Assembly: GCA_004001285.1 (NCBI GenBank)
Contig: AP018697.1
Coordinates: 1,984,001 to 2,048,000 of the forward strand
Reading direction: 5' to 3'
Length of the DNA: 64,000 bases
Source: Arthrobacter sp. MN05-02
GTDB lineage: Bacteria; Actinomycetota; Actinomycetes; Actinomycetales; Micrococcaceae
This document shows positions 26,523-35,471 of this stretch, piece by piece. The notes beneath the pieces are model-generated. The model saw nothing but the letters and a program-made list of their open reading frames with translations, did not search any database and was not told the origin of the DNA. Positions within the stretch are counted from its first letter, which is position 1. Every line of letters starts with the position of its first letter. Both the position numbers and the translations under genes were made by a program.

Positions 26523-27110
26523 TCACCCTTCCATGAAGAGCTTGCCGGACACGACCGTCTCCAGATCCAGGAGCGCGGTCTTGGCCTCGGGGCCTGCGGC
26601 ATATCCGACCACCGCTCCGGTGGTGCTGACGACCCGGTGCCCCGGCACGATGATCGAGAGCGGATTGACCCGGACGGCGGCCCCGATCGCCCGGCCCATG
26701 CGCGGATTGCCCAGGTACGCGGCGATGTCACGGTAGCTGCGACGTTCCCCGTACGGGATCCGAGCAAGTGCCGTCCAGACGCTGAGCTGGAACGGCGTGC
26801 CCTGCAGGCTGGTCGGGACGTCGAAGACGAGCCGCGATCCGTCGAAGTATTCAGTCAGTTCCCGGGTGGCCGTACCGAGGAGATCGGCTGTCGCAGCCGG
26901 AGGGACCGCTGCCGGCCCTGCGTCCTCGGGAGTGGTGCCCTGCTCCCCGACCGCCTGTCCGAGGAGCCCGGGGTCCGGTGGTGGATGGTGTTCGCCGTGA
27001 TAGACGCCGACGACTGCCGACCGATGGGCGACGACGCGCAGCGGTCCGACCGGTGACGGCAGTTCGACGAAGAATCGTTCGTCCTCGGAGTGCTGGTCGA
27101 TGGTGGTCAT
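26523..27110 (-). CDS. Alkyltransferase-like protein of the Ogt/MGMT family, active-site Cys replaced by Gly
   Basis: A 195-residue member of the O6-alkylguanine-DNA alkyltransferase family, with a variable N-domain and the conserved DNA-binding domain (TPFQLSVWTALARIPYGERR, then SYRDIAAYLGNPRMGRAIG). The active site reads IVPGHRVV where active enzymes have PCHRV, so direct repair by alkyl transfer should be impossible. Proteins with this Cys changed are known as alkyltransferase-like proteins; they bind alkylated guanine and hand it to nucleotide-excision repair. Most known ones are short, single-domain and carry Trp. The start overlaps the dprA stop (ATGA). Confidence 0.88.
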   Translation of the reverse strand: MTTIDQHSEDERFFVELPSPVGPLRVVAHRSAVVGVYHGEHHPPPDPGLLGQAVGEQGTTPEDAGPAAVPPAATADLLGTATRELTEYFDGSRLVFDVPTSLQGTPFQLSVWTALARIPYGERRSYRDIAAYLGNPRMGRAIGAAVRVNPLSIIVPGHRVVSTTGAVVGYAAGPEAKTALLDLETVVSGKLFMEG

Positions 27111-28396
27111 AGAGGTTCTCCCTGGTGTCCCGGTGGGTGCGGCCGTTCGTGTCGTCCGGCCCTCCCGGCGGTGGGTGGACCCGCCGGAGGCTCGGGTGAG
27201 CCCTTCGCACGGTGCCAGCCCTCACCGGTCCGCTCTGCCAGACCTGCGAGTTCGAGGCGGGCCAGCCCGCTGATCACGTCACGCGGAGCCAGCCCCGCGA
27301 CCCGCGACAGCTTCTCCACCGTGGTCGCCGACCGGACGGGTAACCCGTCGAGCAGCAACAGGTCGGGGATGCTCAGGCCGTCCTGATCGCGTCCGGGAGC
27401 GGCCTCCTCGCGGGCTCGATCCCCGGATGCGACCACGCCCAGCGGGCCGGCCAGTTCGGCGATGTCGGCTGCATCCGTGACGCACACGGCGCTTCCGTCC
27501 CGAAGCAGCCGGTGGCAGCCCGCCGAGTTGGCGGAATGAACGGATCCGGGCACCGCACCGACGGCCCTGCCGAGCCCGGCCGCGTGATGAGCCGTATTGA
27601 GTGCACCGGACCGCCACCGAGCCTCGACGACCACCGTGACCGCGCTGAGGGCTGCGATGAGCCTGTTGCGTTGCAGAAACCGCCATCGCGTGGGTGAGCT
27701 GCCGGGAGGGACCTCGGAGATCAGCAGCCCGCGGTCCGCGATCTCGCGCAGCAGGTCCTCGTTACCCGCCGGATAGTACCGGTCGATTCCACAGGCGAGG
27801 ACGGCGAGGGTCGCCGGCCGCTCGTCGGCCGCGGACGTCGCGAGGGCTGCCCGGTGTGCCTGCGCATCGATGCCGTACGCGCCGCCCGATGCGACGCAGA
27901 ATCCCCGCAGGCTCAGGCTGGAGGCGAGGTCCGTTGTCACCGACGTACCGTAGGTCGTACTGTCCCGCGACCCGACGAGGGCAACCAGCTGGCCGAGGTC
28001 GGGAATCGGGCGGCTGCCCCGCACCCACAGGCAGAGCGGAGCAGCGCCCTGCAGGTCGTCCAGCGCGGAAGGCCATTCCCCGGACTCCGGCACGATGAGG
28101 CGCCCTCCCAGTCGGGCCAGGGTCGCCAGATCGCGCTCGGGAGCGAGGTCGCCCACGCGCGGCGACCAGCGGGCCAGTCCGGCCGGCAGGAGGTCCCGAC
28201 GCCCCGCGGGGACGTCGAGGACCCGGCACAGGTCGTCCATCACCTCCGATCCCGCGGTGATCTCTCGGCGGGCGATGCGCAGCGCGTCGACAGGCCCGAC
28301 GACGGACACGAGCCCCAGGCCGAGCGTGTCCGACGGTTCGAACAACCTCGAGAGCGCCGCCCGGGCCAGAGCGGTCCCGGTGATCGACGCCGTCAC
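27107..28396 (-). CDS. dprA: DNA processing protein DprA
   Basis: Loads RecA onto incoming single-stranded DNA during natural transformation; it also occurs in species without known competence. The 429-residue protein has the Rossmann-like core with GSRDSTTYGTSVT, ASGGAYGIDAQAHRAAL, GIDRYYPAGNEDL and EVPPGSSPTRWRF. A C-terminal winged helix (about 340-400) follows. The GTG start overlaps the comM stop (GTGA), and its own stop overlaps the next start, so the run is tightly coupled. Confidence 0.92.
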   Translation of the reverse strand: MTASITGTALARAALSRLFEPSDTLGLGLVSVVGPVDALRIARREITAGSEVMDDLCRVLDVPAGRRDLLPAGLARWSPRVGDLAPERDLATLARLGGRLIVPESGEWPSALDDLQGAAPLCLWVRGSRPIPDLGQLVALVGSRDSTTYGTSVTTDLASSLSLRGFCVASGGAYGIDAQAHRAALATSAADERPATLAVLACGIDRYYPAGNEDLLREIADRGLLISEVPPGSSPTRWRFLQRNRLIAALSAVTVVVEARWRSGALNTAHHAAGLGRAVGAVPGSVHSANSAGCHRLLRDGSAVCVTDAADIAELAGPLGVVASGDRAREEAAPGRDQDGLSIPDLLLLDGLPVRSATTVEKLSRVAGLAPRDVISGLARLELAGLAERTGEGWHRAKGSPEPPAGPPTAGRAGRHERPHPPGHQGEPL

Positions 28397-29928
28397 GCCG
28401 CACTCTCCTGCAGCCGGAAACCGAGCGCGGTGACCACGTCGTCGGCGTCGGGCCGGAGCCGGCCGGCGAGATCGGCTATCGTCCAGGCGACGCGCAGGAC
28501 CCTGTCCCAGCCACGCGCGCTGACCAGGTTCCGATCCAGGGCCTTGTCGAGGGACGCTGTGACGGTGCGTGGGAGGGCGAGCTCACCGCGCAGGACCCTG
28601 CCCTGCACTTCCGCGTTCGTCGCGTAGTTCCAGGGCCGGAGCCGTTCGCGCTGGGCGCCCCGCGCGGCGGCGACACGAAGGGCGACAGCGGCCGATGCTT
28701 CGGGACTCGCGCCGCCGACGTAATCGGCAAGACCGACCCGCTGGACCGCCAGTTGCAGGTCGACGCGGTCGAGCAACGGCCCGGAGAGCCGGTTGAAGTA
28801 CCGCCGGCGTTGCTGCGCCGTGCAGAGGCAGTCGATCCCCTTGCCGCCGGCGAGGCCACAGGGACAGGGGTTGAGCGCCAGGACGAGTTGGAACCTCGCG
28901 GGATACGACGCGGTCCCCGAGGCCCGGTGCAGGACCAGGCGACCACTCTCCAGCGGCTCACGCAGAGCCTCGAGCACGCGGCGCTCGTACTCGGGGGCCT
29001 CGTCGAGGAACAGGATGCCCCGATGTGCCCTGGACGCCGCACCCGGCCGGGGGATCCCGCTGCCGCCGCCGATGATCGAGGCAGGAGTCGCGGTATGGTG
29101 CGGGCTCTCGAAGGGCGGCTGCCGGACCAGCTCGGTGCAGTACCGGTCTCCGCTCAGGCTGTGGATCGCGGTCACCTCCATCGCGTGATCGTCGTCGAGG
29201 TCCGGAAGGATCCCCGGCAGCCGCTCCGCCAGCATCGTCTTACCGGCTCCGGGCGGTCCGATCATGAGGAGGTGATGGGCGCCCGCTGCCGCGATCTCGA
29301 GCGCGTACCTCGCCTCGTACTGGCCGGCGATGTCGGACAGGTCGAGAGCCGGAGGTCCCTGACCGACGGACGCCGGCTGTTCCTGCCGGATTCCCGGGTC
29401 GGGCAGTCTCACCTGGGCCGCATCCGCACCGAAGGCAAGGGCCACCTCGGCCAGAGTCCTGAAGGAGCGCACCTCCACGGAGGCGACCAGTGCGGCCTCG
29501 GCCGCGTTCTCCTCGGCGACCACCACCCGCGTGTGTCCCGCGCCCGCGGCGGCCATCACGGCGGGCAGCACGCCGCGCACCGGTCGGAGCTGTCCGTCGA
29601 GTCCCAGTTCGGCGAGGAAGACGGTCGAGCCAGAGCTCCCGACGTCACCGGCCGCCGCGAGCGCGGACATGACGATCGCGAGATCGAAGGCGGAGCCGCG
29701 TTTGGGCAGCGACGCCGGGATGAGGTTCACGGTGATCTTCCGGCGGCTCAGAGGGACTCCCGCGTTCCGGGCTGCCGCGCGGATACGGTCCTTGGCCTCA
29801 TTGAGGGATGCGTCCGGCAGGCCGAGCAGGACGAAGGCGGGCAGGGTCTGCCCGATGTCCGCCTCCACCTCGATGACGTGTCCGTTCATACCGACCAGCG
29901 ACACCGCGTACGTCCGGCCGAGCGCCAT
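28393..29928 (-). CDS. comM: ComM / YifB AAA+ ATPase (Mg-chelatase-like)
   Basis: A 511-residue ATPase; ComM is a helicase that extends heteroduplexes during integration of transformed DNA. It has an N-terminal Lon-like domain (from MALGRTYAVSLVG), Walker A GPPGAGKTML, Walker B LFLDEAPEY, and the C-terminal Mg_chelatase_C region with zinc-ligand-like Cys (PCPCGLAG, DCLCT). The ATG overlaps the yraN TGA by one base (TGATG). It is part of the yraN-comM-dprA run usual in actinobacteria. Confidence 0.93.
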   Translation of the reverse strand: MALGRTYAVSLVGMNGHVIEVEADIGQTLPAFVLLGLPDASLNEAKDRIRAAARNAGVPLSRRKITVNLIPASLPKRGSAFDLAIVMSALAAAGDVGSSGSTVFLAELGLDGQLRPVRGVLPAVMAAAGAGHTRVVVAEENAAEAALVASVEVRSFRTLAEVALAFGADAAQVRLPDPGIRQEQPASVGQGPPALDLSDIAGQYEARYALEIAAAGAHHLLMIGPPGAGKTMLAERLPGILPDLDDDHAMEVTAIHSLSGDRYCTELVRQPPFESPHHTATPASIIGGGSGIPRPGAASRAHRGILFLDEAPEYERRVLEALREPLESGRLVLHRASGTASYPARFQLVLALNPCPCGLAGGKGIDCLCTAQQRRRYFNRLSGPLLDRVDLQLAVQRVGLADYVGGASPEASAAVALRVAAARGAQRERLRPWNYATNAEVQGRVLRGELALPRTVTASLDKALDRNLVSARGWDRVLRVAWTIADLAGRLRPDADDVVTALGFRLQESAA

Positions 29929-30284
29929 CAGATGACCGCCCGCACGTGCTCGATGCGCGGCGGGCCGGAACCGTCGTCCAGTACGCCGACGGCGTCGATC
30001 CGGAAGCCGCTGAACCGCAGGTCGTGGGCCCGGGCCCACCTGGACGCGAGCCGGTACAGGCGCTCGAGCTTGCTCGCCGTGATCGCCTCCAGCGGCTGTC
30101 CGAAGTCGTCGGAGCTCCGCGTCTTCACCTCGACGATCACGAGCGTGGATCCGTCGACCGCGACGAGGTCGATCTCCCCCACCGGGCACCGCCAGTTCCG
30201 GTCGACGATCCTCAGGCCCGCCTGCTCGAGGAAGACCGCCGCCGTCGCTTCCCCGCGACGCCCGAGTTGATCCTTTGCCACCAT
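29928..30284 (-). CDS. yraN: YraN / UPF0102 family nuclease-like protein
   Basis: A 118-residue protein with a restriction-endonuclease-like fold. GEIDLVAVDG, then LVIVEVKTR, provides the D-(E/V)xK catalytic pattern, so it probably handles DNA or RNA ends; the true substrate is unknown. ATG 30284 is chosen because GGAGGAGG stands 8 bases upstream; the in-frame GTG at 30293 abuts that site. It is first in the run to xerC. Confidence 0.85.
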   Translation of the reverse strand: MVAKDQLGRRGEATAAVFLEQAGLRIVDRNWRCPVGEIDLVAVDGSTLVIVEVKTRSSDDFGQPLEAITASKLERLYRLASRWARAHDLRFSGFRIDAVGVLDDGSGPPRIEHVRAVI

Positions 30285-30484
30285 GGCTTCCACCTCCTCC
30301 CCCAGCCTCGGGGAAGCGGTGGACCCATACCGGGGCGGGAGGGGCTATGTGGACAACGGGCGTGGTCCCGGCGCCGGGAGCCACGGGAAGATAGCTGTGG
30401 CAGAGGGTGCCCTGCCCTCGTACCGTGGACGGAGAAGCGACGACGTCGATCCGGCGTCGACCCGGAGGGAGTACGGAGGACACC

Positions 30485-30784
30485 GTGTCAGAATCGAGCG
30501 ACATCCTGCCAGGCGGATCCGAGGCGGACCTGCAGGAACAGCGAGCGCCCGTACGAGCCGGCGCCGGCGCGGATCGCGCCGGGACGGGGACAGGCGGCTC
30601 GGAGGCGGACCTCCAGGAACAGGGAGTACCCGCCGAGTCGGGCGACGATGCCTCCGGAGGCGGCATCGCCGGTGAGGGCACCGGCGGGTCGGAGGCCGAC
30701 CGGCTCGAACAGGCAGCCGACGTCCCGCTGGACGGTGAGGACGCCTTCCCCTACGGCGGAGCGGACGACGACCCGACCGCGTGA
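30485..30784 (+). CDS. Small acidic repeat protein (GGSEADLQEQ repeats)
   Basis: A 99-residue, very acidic protein with GTG start six bases after a CGGAGG site. Three imperfect repeats are spaced about 30 residues apart: GGSEADLQEQ at about 11-20, GGSEADLQEQ at about 37-46 and GGSEADRLEQ at about 67-76. Each is followed by a Val/Pro-containing stretch and glycine-rich linkers. It has no Cys, no membrane segment and almost no aromatic residues, so it is probably disordered. Similar SEAD-LEQ repeats occur in small actinobacterial proteins, but I know no function. Confidence 0.65.
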   Translation: MSESSDILPGGSEADLQEQRAPVRAGAGADRAGTGTGGSEADLQEQGVPAESGDDASGGGIAGEGTGGSEADRLEQAADVPLDGEDAFPYGGADDDPTA

Positions 30785-30800
30785 GCGGCCGGGGCCCCGG

Positions 30801-31124
30801 TCAGCCCAGCGTGCCGTCCTTGGGCAGCGCGATGTCGTCGGACTTGGAGAGCTCCTCGACGTTGACATCCTTGAACGTGATGACGCGGACGTTCTTGACG
30901 AACCGCGCGGAACGGTACACGTCCCACACCCAGGCGTCCTGCAGCGTCAGGTCGAAGTAGACCTCGCCGTCGGCCGAGCGCGCCTGCAGGTCGACGTGGT
31001 TGGCCAGGTAGAACCGGCGCTCGGTCTCCACGACATAGCTGAACAGCCCGACGACGTCCCGGTACTCGCGGTAGAGCTGCAGCTCCATGTCGGTTTCGTA
31101 GTTCTCAAGATCCTCGGCACTCAT
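30801..31124 (-). CDS. DUF2469 family protein
   Basis: A 107-residue protein starting MSAEDLENYETDMELQLYRE, nearly invariant in actinobacteria (Rv2901c-like) and usually next to rnhB, as here. No activity is known. It is rich in Asp/Glu and aromatic residues, with no membrane segment. ATG 31124 lies 7 bases after the rnhB stop and begins the conserved region; an earlier ATG would overlap rnhB. Confidence 0.87.
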   Translation of the reverse strand: MSAEDLENYETDMELQLYREYRDVVGLFSYVVETERRFYLANHVDLQARSADGEVYFDLTLQDAWVWDVYRSARFVKNVRVITFKDVNVEELSKSDDIALPKDGTLG

Positions 31125-31131
31125 TCGACAA

Positions 31132-31872
31132 TCATCCCCCACTTTCGACGCGGAGCATGCCGGGCCCCGCCAGGGTTCCCAGGCGCCACGTCTTCCGGTG
31201 ATACTCGCTTGCCCCGACGGCGTCGATGGCCGCGCGGTGGCCCTCGGTGGCGTACCCCTTGTTCCCGTCCCAGCCGAATGCGGGGTGGTCGGCCGCGAGG
31301 GCCACCATCAGGGCATCGCGCTCCACCTTCGCCAGCACGCTCGCCGCAGCGACGCTCAGGCACTTCAGGTCGGCCTTGATCCTCGTGTGGACGGGCGCCG
31401 TGCAGCCGATCGCCTCGACCGGTGCCGTTCCGCCGCCCGTGTCGAACAGCGCCCCCTGGGACCGGGCGGACAGCCAGTCGTGGTTGCCGTCGAGGATGAC
31501 GGCGTCGGGCGTGACGACGTCCGTCACCGTCGCCCAGGCGCGGCTGCCCGCGGCGCGCAGGGCGGTCATCAGTCCGAACGCGTCGATCTCGGCCGCTGTC
31601 GCGTGCCCGACGGCTGAGGCGACGGACCAGCGGCGGATACGCGGAACCAGCGCCTGGCGCTCGGCGGGCTGGAGCAGCTTGCTGTCGCGGACTCCCCGCA
31701 GGCCGGTGGCCGCAACCAGATCGACGACGACGATGCCGACGGACACGGGGCCGGCCAGCGCTCCCCTGCCCACTTCGTCGCACCCCGCGATGTAACGGTG
31801 CCCGTCGGCGGCGAAGGACTTCTCGAAGCCGAGGTTCGGGGCGCTGGACCGTTTCGTGCGGGAAGGGGTCAT
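31132..31872 (-). CDS. rnhB: Ribonuclease HII
   Basis: Nicks RNA-DNA junctions and removes misincorporated ribonucleotides. The 246-residue protein has CDEVGRGALAGPV (Asp, Glu), an Asp in VILDGNHDWL, and the conserved KADLKCLSVAAASVLAKVERD. The N-terminal 20 residues are variable. The start ATG overlaps the lepB stop (ATGA). Together with the RNase HI-VOC protein at 5.3 kb the genome has both RNase H types. Confidence 0.93.
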   Translation of the reverse strand: MTPSRTKRSSAPNLGFEKSFAADGHRYIAGCDEVGRGALAGPVSVGIVVVDLVAATGLRGVRDSKLLQPAERQALVPRIRRWSVASAVGHATAAEIDAFGLMTALRAAGSRAWATVTDVVTPDAVILDGNHDWLSARSQGALFDTGGGTAPVEAIGCTAPVHTRIKADLKCLSVAAASVLAKVERDALMVALAADHPAFGWDGNKGYATEGHRAAIDAVGASEYHRKTWRLGTLAGPGMLRVESGG

Positions 31873-32708
31873 GGTCCTGCGGGGGTGGGCTGTGCCGCGG
31901 GCTCGGGATCAGGGACGCCGCCGAACACGTCGGGGTGGTTCCCCAGGAATCCGATGCGGGTCAGCGGCCAGGCGATCACAGCCGCCTTGCCCTCGATGTT
32001 CTCGATCTCGACGAAGCCCTCACCGGGCTTGTCACGGTTCGCCCGCGAATCGGCGGAGGCGTTGCGGTGGTCACCCATGACCCAGACCTTCCCCTCGGGC
32101 ACGACGACGTCGAACGGGAGGTCGGAAGGACTGGCGCCCGGGAAGAGGTAGGGCTCGTCGAGGGGCTCACCGTTGACCGTGAGCCTGCCCTCGGCATCGC
32201 AGCAGACGACGTGGTCGCCGGGCAGACCGATGACCCGCTTCACGAGGTGCTGCTGTGATTCGTCGGGAGCGAGTCCGATGAAGATGAGTGCTTCCTTCAG
32301 CCAGCTGACCTGGACCGCGGCCTGGGGTGGCAGCCAGTCCTCTGTGTCGCGGAAGACGACGATGTCGCCGCGCTGCAGGTCGAAGGGCTGCGGTACGAGC
32401 TGGTTCACGAAGATGCGGTCGTCGATCTCGAGGGTCTCCTCCATGGAGCCCGAGGGGATGAAGAACGCGCGGAACAGGAACGTCTTGATGAGGAAGGACA
32501 GCACGAGCGCGATCACCACGATCGTGGCGATCTCCTTCAGCCAGGCGCCGAAACCACGGTCGGCGTCCTTCCTGCCGTGCTTCGAGGACCTCCCGGTGTC
32601 GCCTGCATCGGCGGCGGTCCCCGTGGCGCTGACGATGTCGGGATCGGACGCGTGGGTAGCGGGTGCCTCGGCGCCCGAGGGTGACTTCCTGCGGAAGCTC
32701 CGTGCCAT
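31869..32708 (-). CDS. lepB: Signal peptidase I (first of a tandem pair)
   Basis: Membrane protease that removes signal peptides after export. The 279-residue protein has a charged cytosolic N-tail of about 60 residues, one membrane helix (TIVVIALVLSFLIKTFLF) and the Ser of FIPSGSMEETL. The Lys is in VKRVIGLPGD, followed by VMGDHRNASADSR. ATG 32708 (MARSFRRKSP) is the start just before the basic tail. It lies directly downstream of a second signal peptidase gene and upstream of rnhB, the same strand order as in related genomes. Confidence 0.93.
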   Translation of the reverse strand: MARSFRRKSPSGAEAPATHASDPDIVSATGTAADAGDTGRSSKHGRKDADRGFGAWLKEIATIVVIALVLSFLIKTFLFRAFFIPSGSMEETLEIDDRIFVNQLVPQPFDLQRGDIVVFRDTEDWLPPQAAVQVSWLKEALIFIGLAPDESQQHLVKRVIGLPGDHVVCCDAEGRLTVNGEPLDEPYLFPGASPSDLPFDVVVPEGKVWVMGDHRNASADSRANRDKPGEGFVEIENIEGKAAVIAWPLTRIGFLGNHPDVFGGVPDPEPAAQPTPAGP

Positions 32709-32791
32709 GTGCTGGTGTCCTCTGTGGTCGGAATACCCGGCGGCCACCCACCGGAGGGAGTTCTGCGAGAGCGCCGGTCCGGCCTCTCGAA

Positions 32792-33475
32792 TCAGCCGGC
32801 GGGGCGCTCGATCGGCGCGAACCGGTCAAGTGGCCAGACTAGCTGAAAGGCACGGCCGATGATCCGATCCTCCGCGATCAGCCCGCCTCCCGGCGCGCCC
32901 AGGAGGGAACGGGAATCCATGGAGGCCGAACGGTGGTCGCCGAGGAGCCAGACGCGGCCCTCGGGCACGACGACGTCGAACGCTGTCTCGCTCGCTGCGT
33001 CCCCCGGATGGAGGTACGGCTCGTCCAGCGGATCCCCGTCGACGGTCAGGCGCCCGTCCGCCGAGCAGCACACCACGTGGTCGCCGCCGACACCCACGAC
33101 ACGCTTCACGTACACGGTGTCGCTGCCGGTGAGGCCCAGCCACTGCCCGGTCCCGGCGACGAACCGCTCGGGGAGGCTCCGCGGATCGGTGATCGGATCG
33201 AAGGACCCGCGGCCGTCGAAGACGACGACGTCGCCGCGCCGCACGCCGCCCCGGTCGTCCTCGAGCTTGCTGACGAGCACCCGGTCACCCTCGGTGAGCA
33301 GGGGCTCCATCGACGCGGACGGGATGAAGTAGACGTCGATCAGGAAACCGCGCACGAGCCCTGTGACCAGGGCCGCGACGAGGACGGCGGAGAACACGAA
33401 ACGCCAGCCCGTACAGCGGGACCGGCGTTTCGTGTGCTCTCCGACCGGAGACGGGGAAGCGGGGGTTTCGTGCAC
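32792..33475 (-). CDS. lepB: Signal peptidase I (second of a tandem pair)
   Basis: A 227-residue paralogue of the adjacent peptidase. It has a short tail, one membrane helix (FVFSAVLVAALVTGLVRGF), catalytic Ser in FIPSASMEPLL, Lys in VKRVVGVGGDHV and LLGDHRSASMDSR. It is more compact than its neighbour and carries a different insert between Ser and Lys regions. Two tandem signal peptidases may divide substrates. It lies between rplS and the first lepB in the same direction with an 83-base gap to the latter. Confidence 0.92.
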   Translation of the reverse strand: MHETPASPSPVGEHTKRRSRCTGWRFVFSAVLVAALVTGLVRGFLIDVYFIPSASMEPLLTEGDRVLVSKLEDDRGGVRRGDVVVFDGRGSFDPITDPRSLPERFVAGTGQWLGLTGSDTVYVKRVVGVGGDHVVCCSADGRLTVDGDPLDEPYLHPGDAASETAFDVVVPEGRVWLLGDHRSASMDSRSLLGAPGGGLIAEDRIIGRAFQLVWPLDRFAPIERPAG

Positions 33476-33485
33476 CTTGAGGAGG

Positions 33486-33848
33486 TTACTTGACCGTCTT
33501 GGGGTCGCGCTTCTCCTTGATCTTGGCTGCCTTGCCGCGCAGTTCGCGCATGTAGTACAGCTTGGCGCGGCGCACGTCGCCCTTGGAGACGACCTCGATC
33601 TTGTCGAGCACCGGGCTGTGGACGGGGAACGTGCGCTCCACGCCGACGCCGAAGCTCACCTTGCGGACCGTGAAGGTCTCGCGGATGCCATCGCCCTGGC
33701 GGCCGACGACGAAGCCCTTGAAGATCTGAACACGGGTGTTCTTGCCTTCGATGATGTTGACGTGGACGTTGACGGTGTCGCCGGCGCGGAAGTCGGGGAC
33801 GTTGTCGCGGAAGGATCCGGCGTCAACGGAATCGAGAATATGCATGTT
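33486..33848 (-). CDS. rplS: 50S ribosomal protein L19
   Basis: A 120-residue ribosomal protein at the subunit interface, starting [18 protein letters not shown] 33848 has AGGAG 7 bases upstream; a longer frame from 33869 would include the leader. The conserved [18 protein letters not shown] and [13 protein letters not shown] are present. It is separated from trmD by a 211-base leader that holds a hairpin, so it may have its own control. Confidence 0.96.
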   Translation of the reverse strand, partial: NMHILDSVDAGSFRDNVPDFRAGDTVNVHVNIIEGKNTRVQIFKGFVVGRQGDGIRETFTVRKVSFGVGVERTFPVHSPVLDKIEVVSKGDVRRAKLYYMRELRGKAAKIKEKRDPKTVK

Positions 33849-33983
33849 GATGCTCCTGATGAACGCCACAGGTCATTCACGTTGGTCACGACGGTCGAGG
33901 ACCGGGTGCGGACCCGGGCAATGCCGTCGAGGAAAGGATTCCCGGTCGGTCCGGAGGTCCGGCGGCCGGTGTGTGGAACTGTT

Positions 33984-34014
33984 GGCCGGACTCCCCCTGT
34001 GGCAGGGTCCGGCC
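33984..34014 (-). promoter_or_regulatory. Hairpin in the rplS leader
   Basis: Eight-base-pair outer stem (GGCCGGAC at 33984-33991 with GTCCGGCC at 34007-34014) and an inner CCTG/CAGG pairing, about 140 bases before rplS. It could be an attenuator or autoregulatory site. No poly-U follows. A TAGATT box lies upstream on the minus strand. Confidence 0.3.
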
Positions 34015-34059
34015 CAGTGGACACAATCTACGATTATTCCACAGCGGCGGCGCAGACTG

Positions 34060-34851
34060 CTAATGCGCCGGCCGGGTCAGCCTGCCGTCGACGACGTCGA
34101 ATCCCGCTGCGCGCAGGGCCTTGAGGTCCGCCTTCGTCAGCGCCCCGGCGTCGACCCCCGCCAGGAGGTCCGGGCGCCGTTCGGCCGTCCGGTGGAACTG
34201 CTCGAGGCGCCGCCACTGGGCGATCCTCGCGTGGTTCCCGCTCAGCAGGACCTCGGGGACGTCCCGGCCCCGCCAGGACGAGGGTTTCGTGTACACCGGG
34301 TACTCGAGCAGTCCGTCGGAGTGGGACTCCTCGACGAGCGATTCCGGGTTGCCGACGACTCCGGGGATCAGGCGGCCCACCGCCTCGACCATGGCGAGGA
34401 CGGCCACCTCCCCGCCGTTGAGGACGTAGTCGCCGAGCGAGACGGGCCGGACGTCGAAGTCCTCGCGCGCCCAGTCGATCGCCCGTTCGTCGATGCCCTC
34501 GTAGCGGCCGCAGGCGAACACCAGATGATCGAGTTCGGCGAGCTCGTACGCCATGGCCTGGTCGAACACCGCCCCGGCGGGCGAGGGGACGATCAGGGTG
34601 GGGCGCCGCTCCGCCGCGGGTGCTCCGTCGAGGACCGATTCGAGCGCCTGGGCCCACGGCTCGGCCTTCATGACCATGCCCGCCCCGCCACCGTAGGGCG
34701 TGTCGTCGACGGTCCGGTGCCGGTCCGTCGTGAACGAGCGGAGGTCGTGCACGCGCACGTCGAGGACGCCGTCCTGCCGCGCCTTGCCGATGAGCGACAG
34801 GTCGAGTGCGGCGAGGTACTCCGGGAAGATGGAGACGACGTCGATCCGCAC
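34060..34851 (-). CDS. trmD: tRNA (guanine-37-N1)-methyltransferase
   Basis: Methylates G37 next to the anticodon to prevent frameshifting. The 263-residue SPOUT enzyme has [12 protein letters not shown] at its start, [24 protein letters not shown] and the knot [15 protein letters not shown]. The GTG start shares its G with the rimM stop (TAGTG), giving tight coupling. Order rpsP-khpA-rimM-trmD-rplS is the classical ribosome-maturation operon. Confidence 0.96.
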   Translation of the reverse strand: MRIDVVSIFPEYLAALDLSLIGKARQDGVLDVRVHDLRSFTTDRHRTVDDTPYGGGAGMVMKAEPWAQALESVLDGAPAAERRPTLIVPSPAGAVFDQAMAYELAELDHLVFACGRYEGIDERAIDWAREDFDVRPVSLGDYVLNGGEVAVLAMVEAVGRLIPGVVGNPESLVEESHSDGLLEYPVYTKPSSWRGRDVPEVLLSGNHARIAQWRRLEQFHRTAERRPDLLAGVDAGALTKADLKALRAAGFDVVDGRLTRPAH

Positions 34852-35435
34852 TAGCCGCGCGCCTCGCCCTCGGGTACTGCGACGTCGTCGCCGTCGTCGC
34901 CGTCGTCGGGCGCCTGGTTGGAGCCCGGGGTGTTGAGGTCGAAGAGCCCGGCCGGCGGCACGATGGTCACGAAGCCGGCCTCGGGATCGACGTCGGGGAC
35001 GATCTCGCCGACGAACGGGACGAGCGCCTCGTGGCCGGTGGTGAGCTCGACGACCAGGAGGTCCTGGACGGCCATGGTCCGCAGGCCCGTCACCTTGCCC
35101 ACGGACTCGCCGTCGACCCGGACGTCCAGTCCCACGAGCTCGTGCTCGTACCAGGCGTCCTCGTCGTCGTCCTCCGATCCGGCGGTATCGAGGAAGAGCT
35201 TCGCTCCGCGCAGCGTCTCGGCCTGGTTGCGGTCGGGGACCTGCTCGAAGCCGACGATCAGGATGTCCTTGTTCCAGCGCGCCTTCACCACGGTCAGTTC
35301 GGTCACCGCGGCGCCCTCGACCCTGAAGGTCTCGCCCGCTTCGAAGCGGTCCTCGGGAGCATCCGTGAAGAGCTGGACCGTCACCTCGCCCCGGATGCCG
35401 TGGGGCTTGCCGATCCTGGCTACCAGTACTTCCAT
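34851..35435 (-). CDS. rimM: Ribosome maturation factor RimM
   Basis: Helps assemble the 30S head and binds S19. The 194-residue protein has an N-terminal RimM barrel ([19 protein letters not shown]) and a C-terminal PRC barrel ([20 protein letters not shown]). It is followed by an acidic tail ([18 protein letters not shown]). ATG 35435 has AGGAG 7 bases upstream. A long hairpin lies between the preceding khpA and this gene. Confidence 0.93.
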   Translation of the reverse strand: MEVLVARIGKPHGIRGEVTVQLFTDAPEDRFEAGETFRVEGAAVTELTVVKARWNKDILIVGFEQVPDRNQAETLRGAKLFLDTAGSEDDDEDAWYEHELVGLDVRVDGESVGKVTGLRTMAVQDLLVVELTTGHEALVPFVGEIVPDVDPEAGFVTIVPPAGLFDLNTPGSNQAPDDGDDGDDVAVPEGEARG

Positions 35436-35471
35436 CGCGCTGCTCCTGCTGGGTGTCGTCGGTGTACATGA

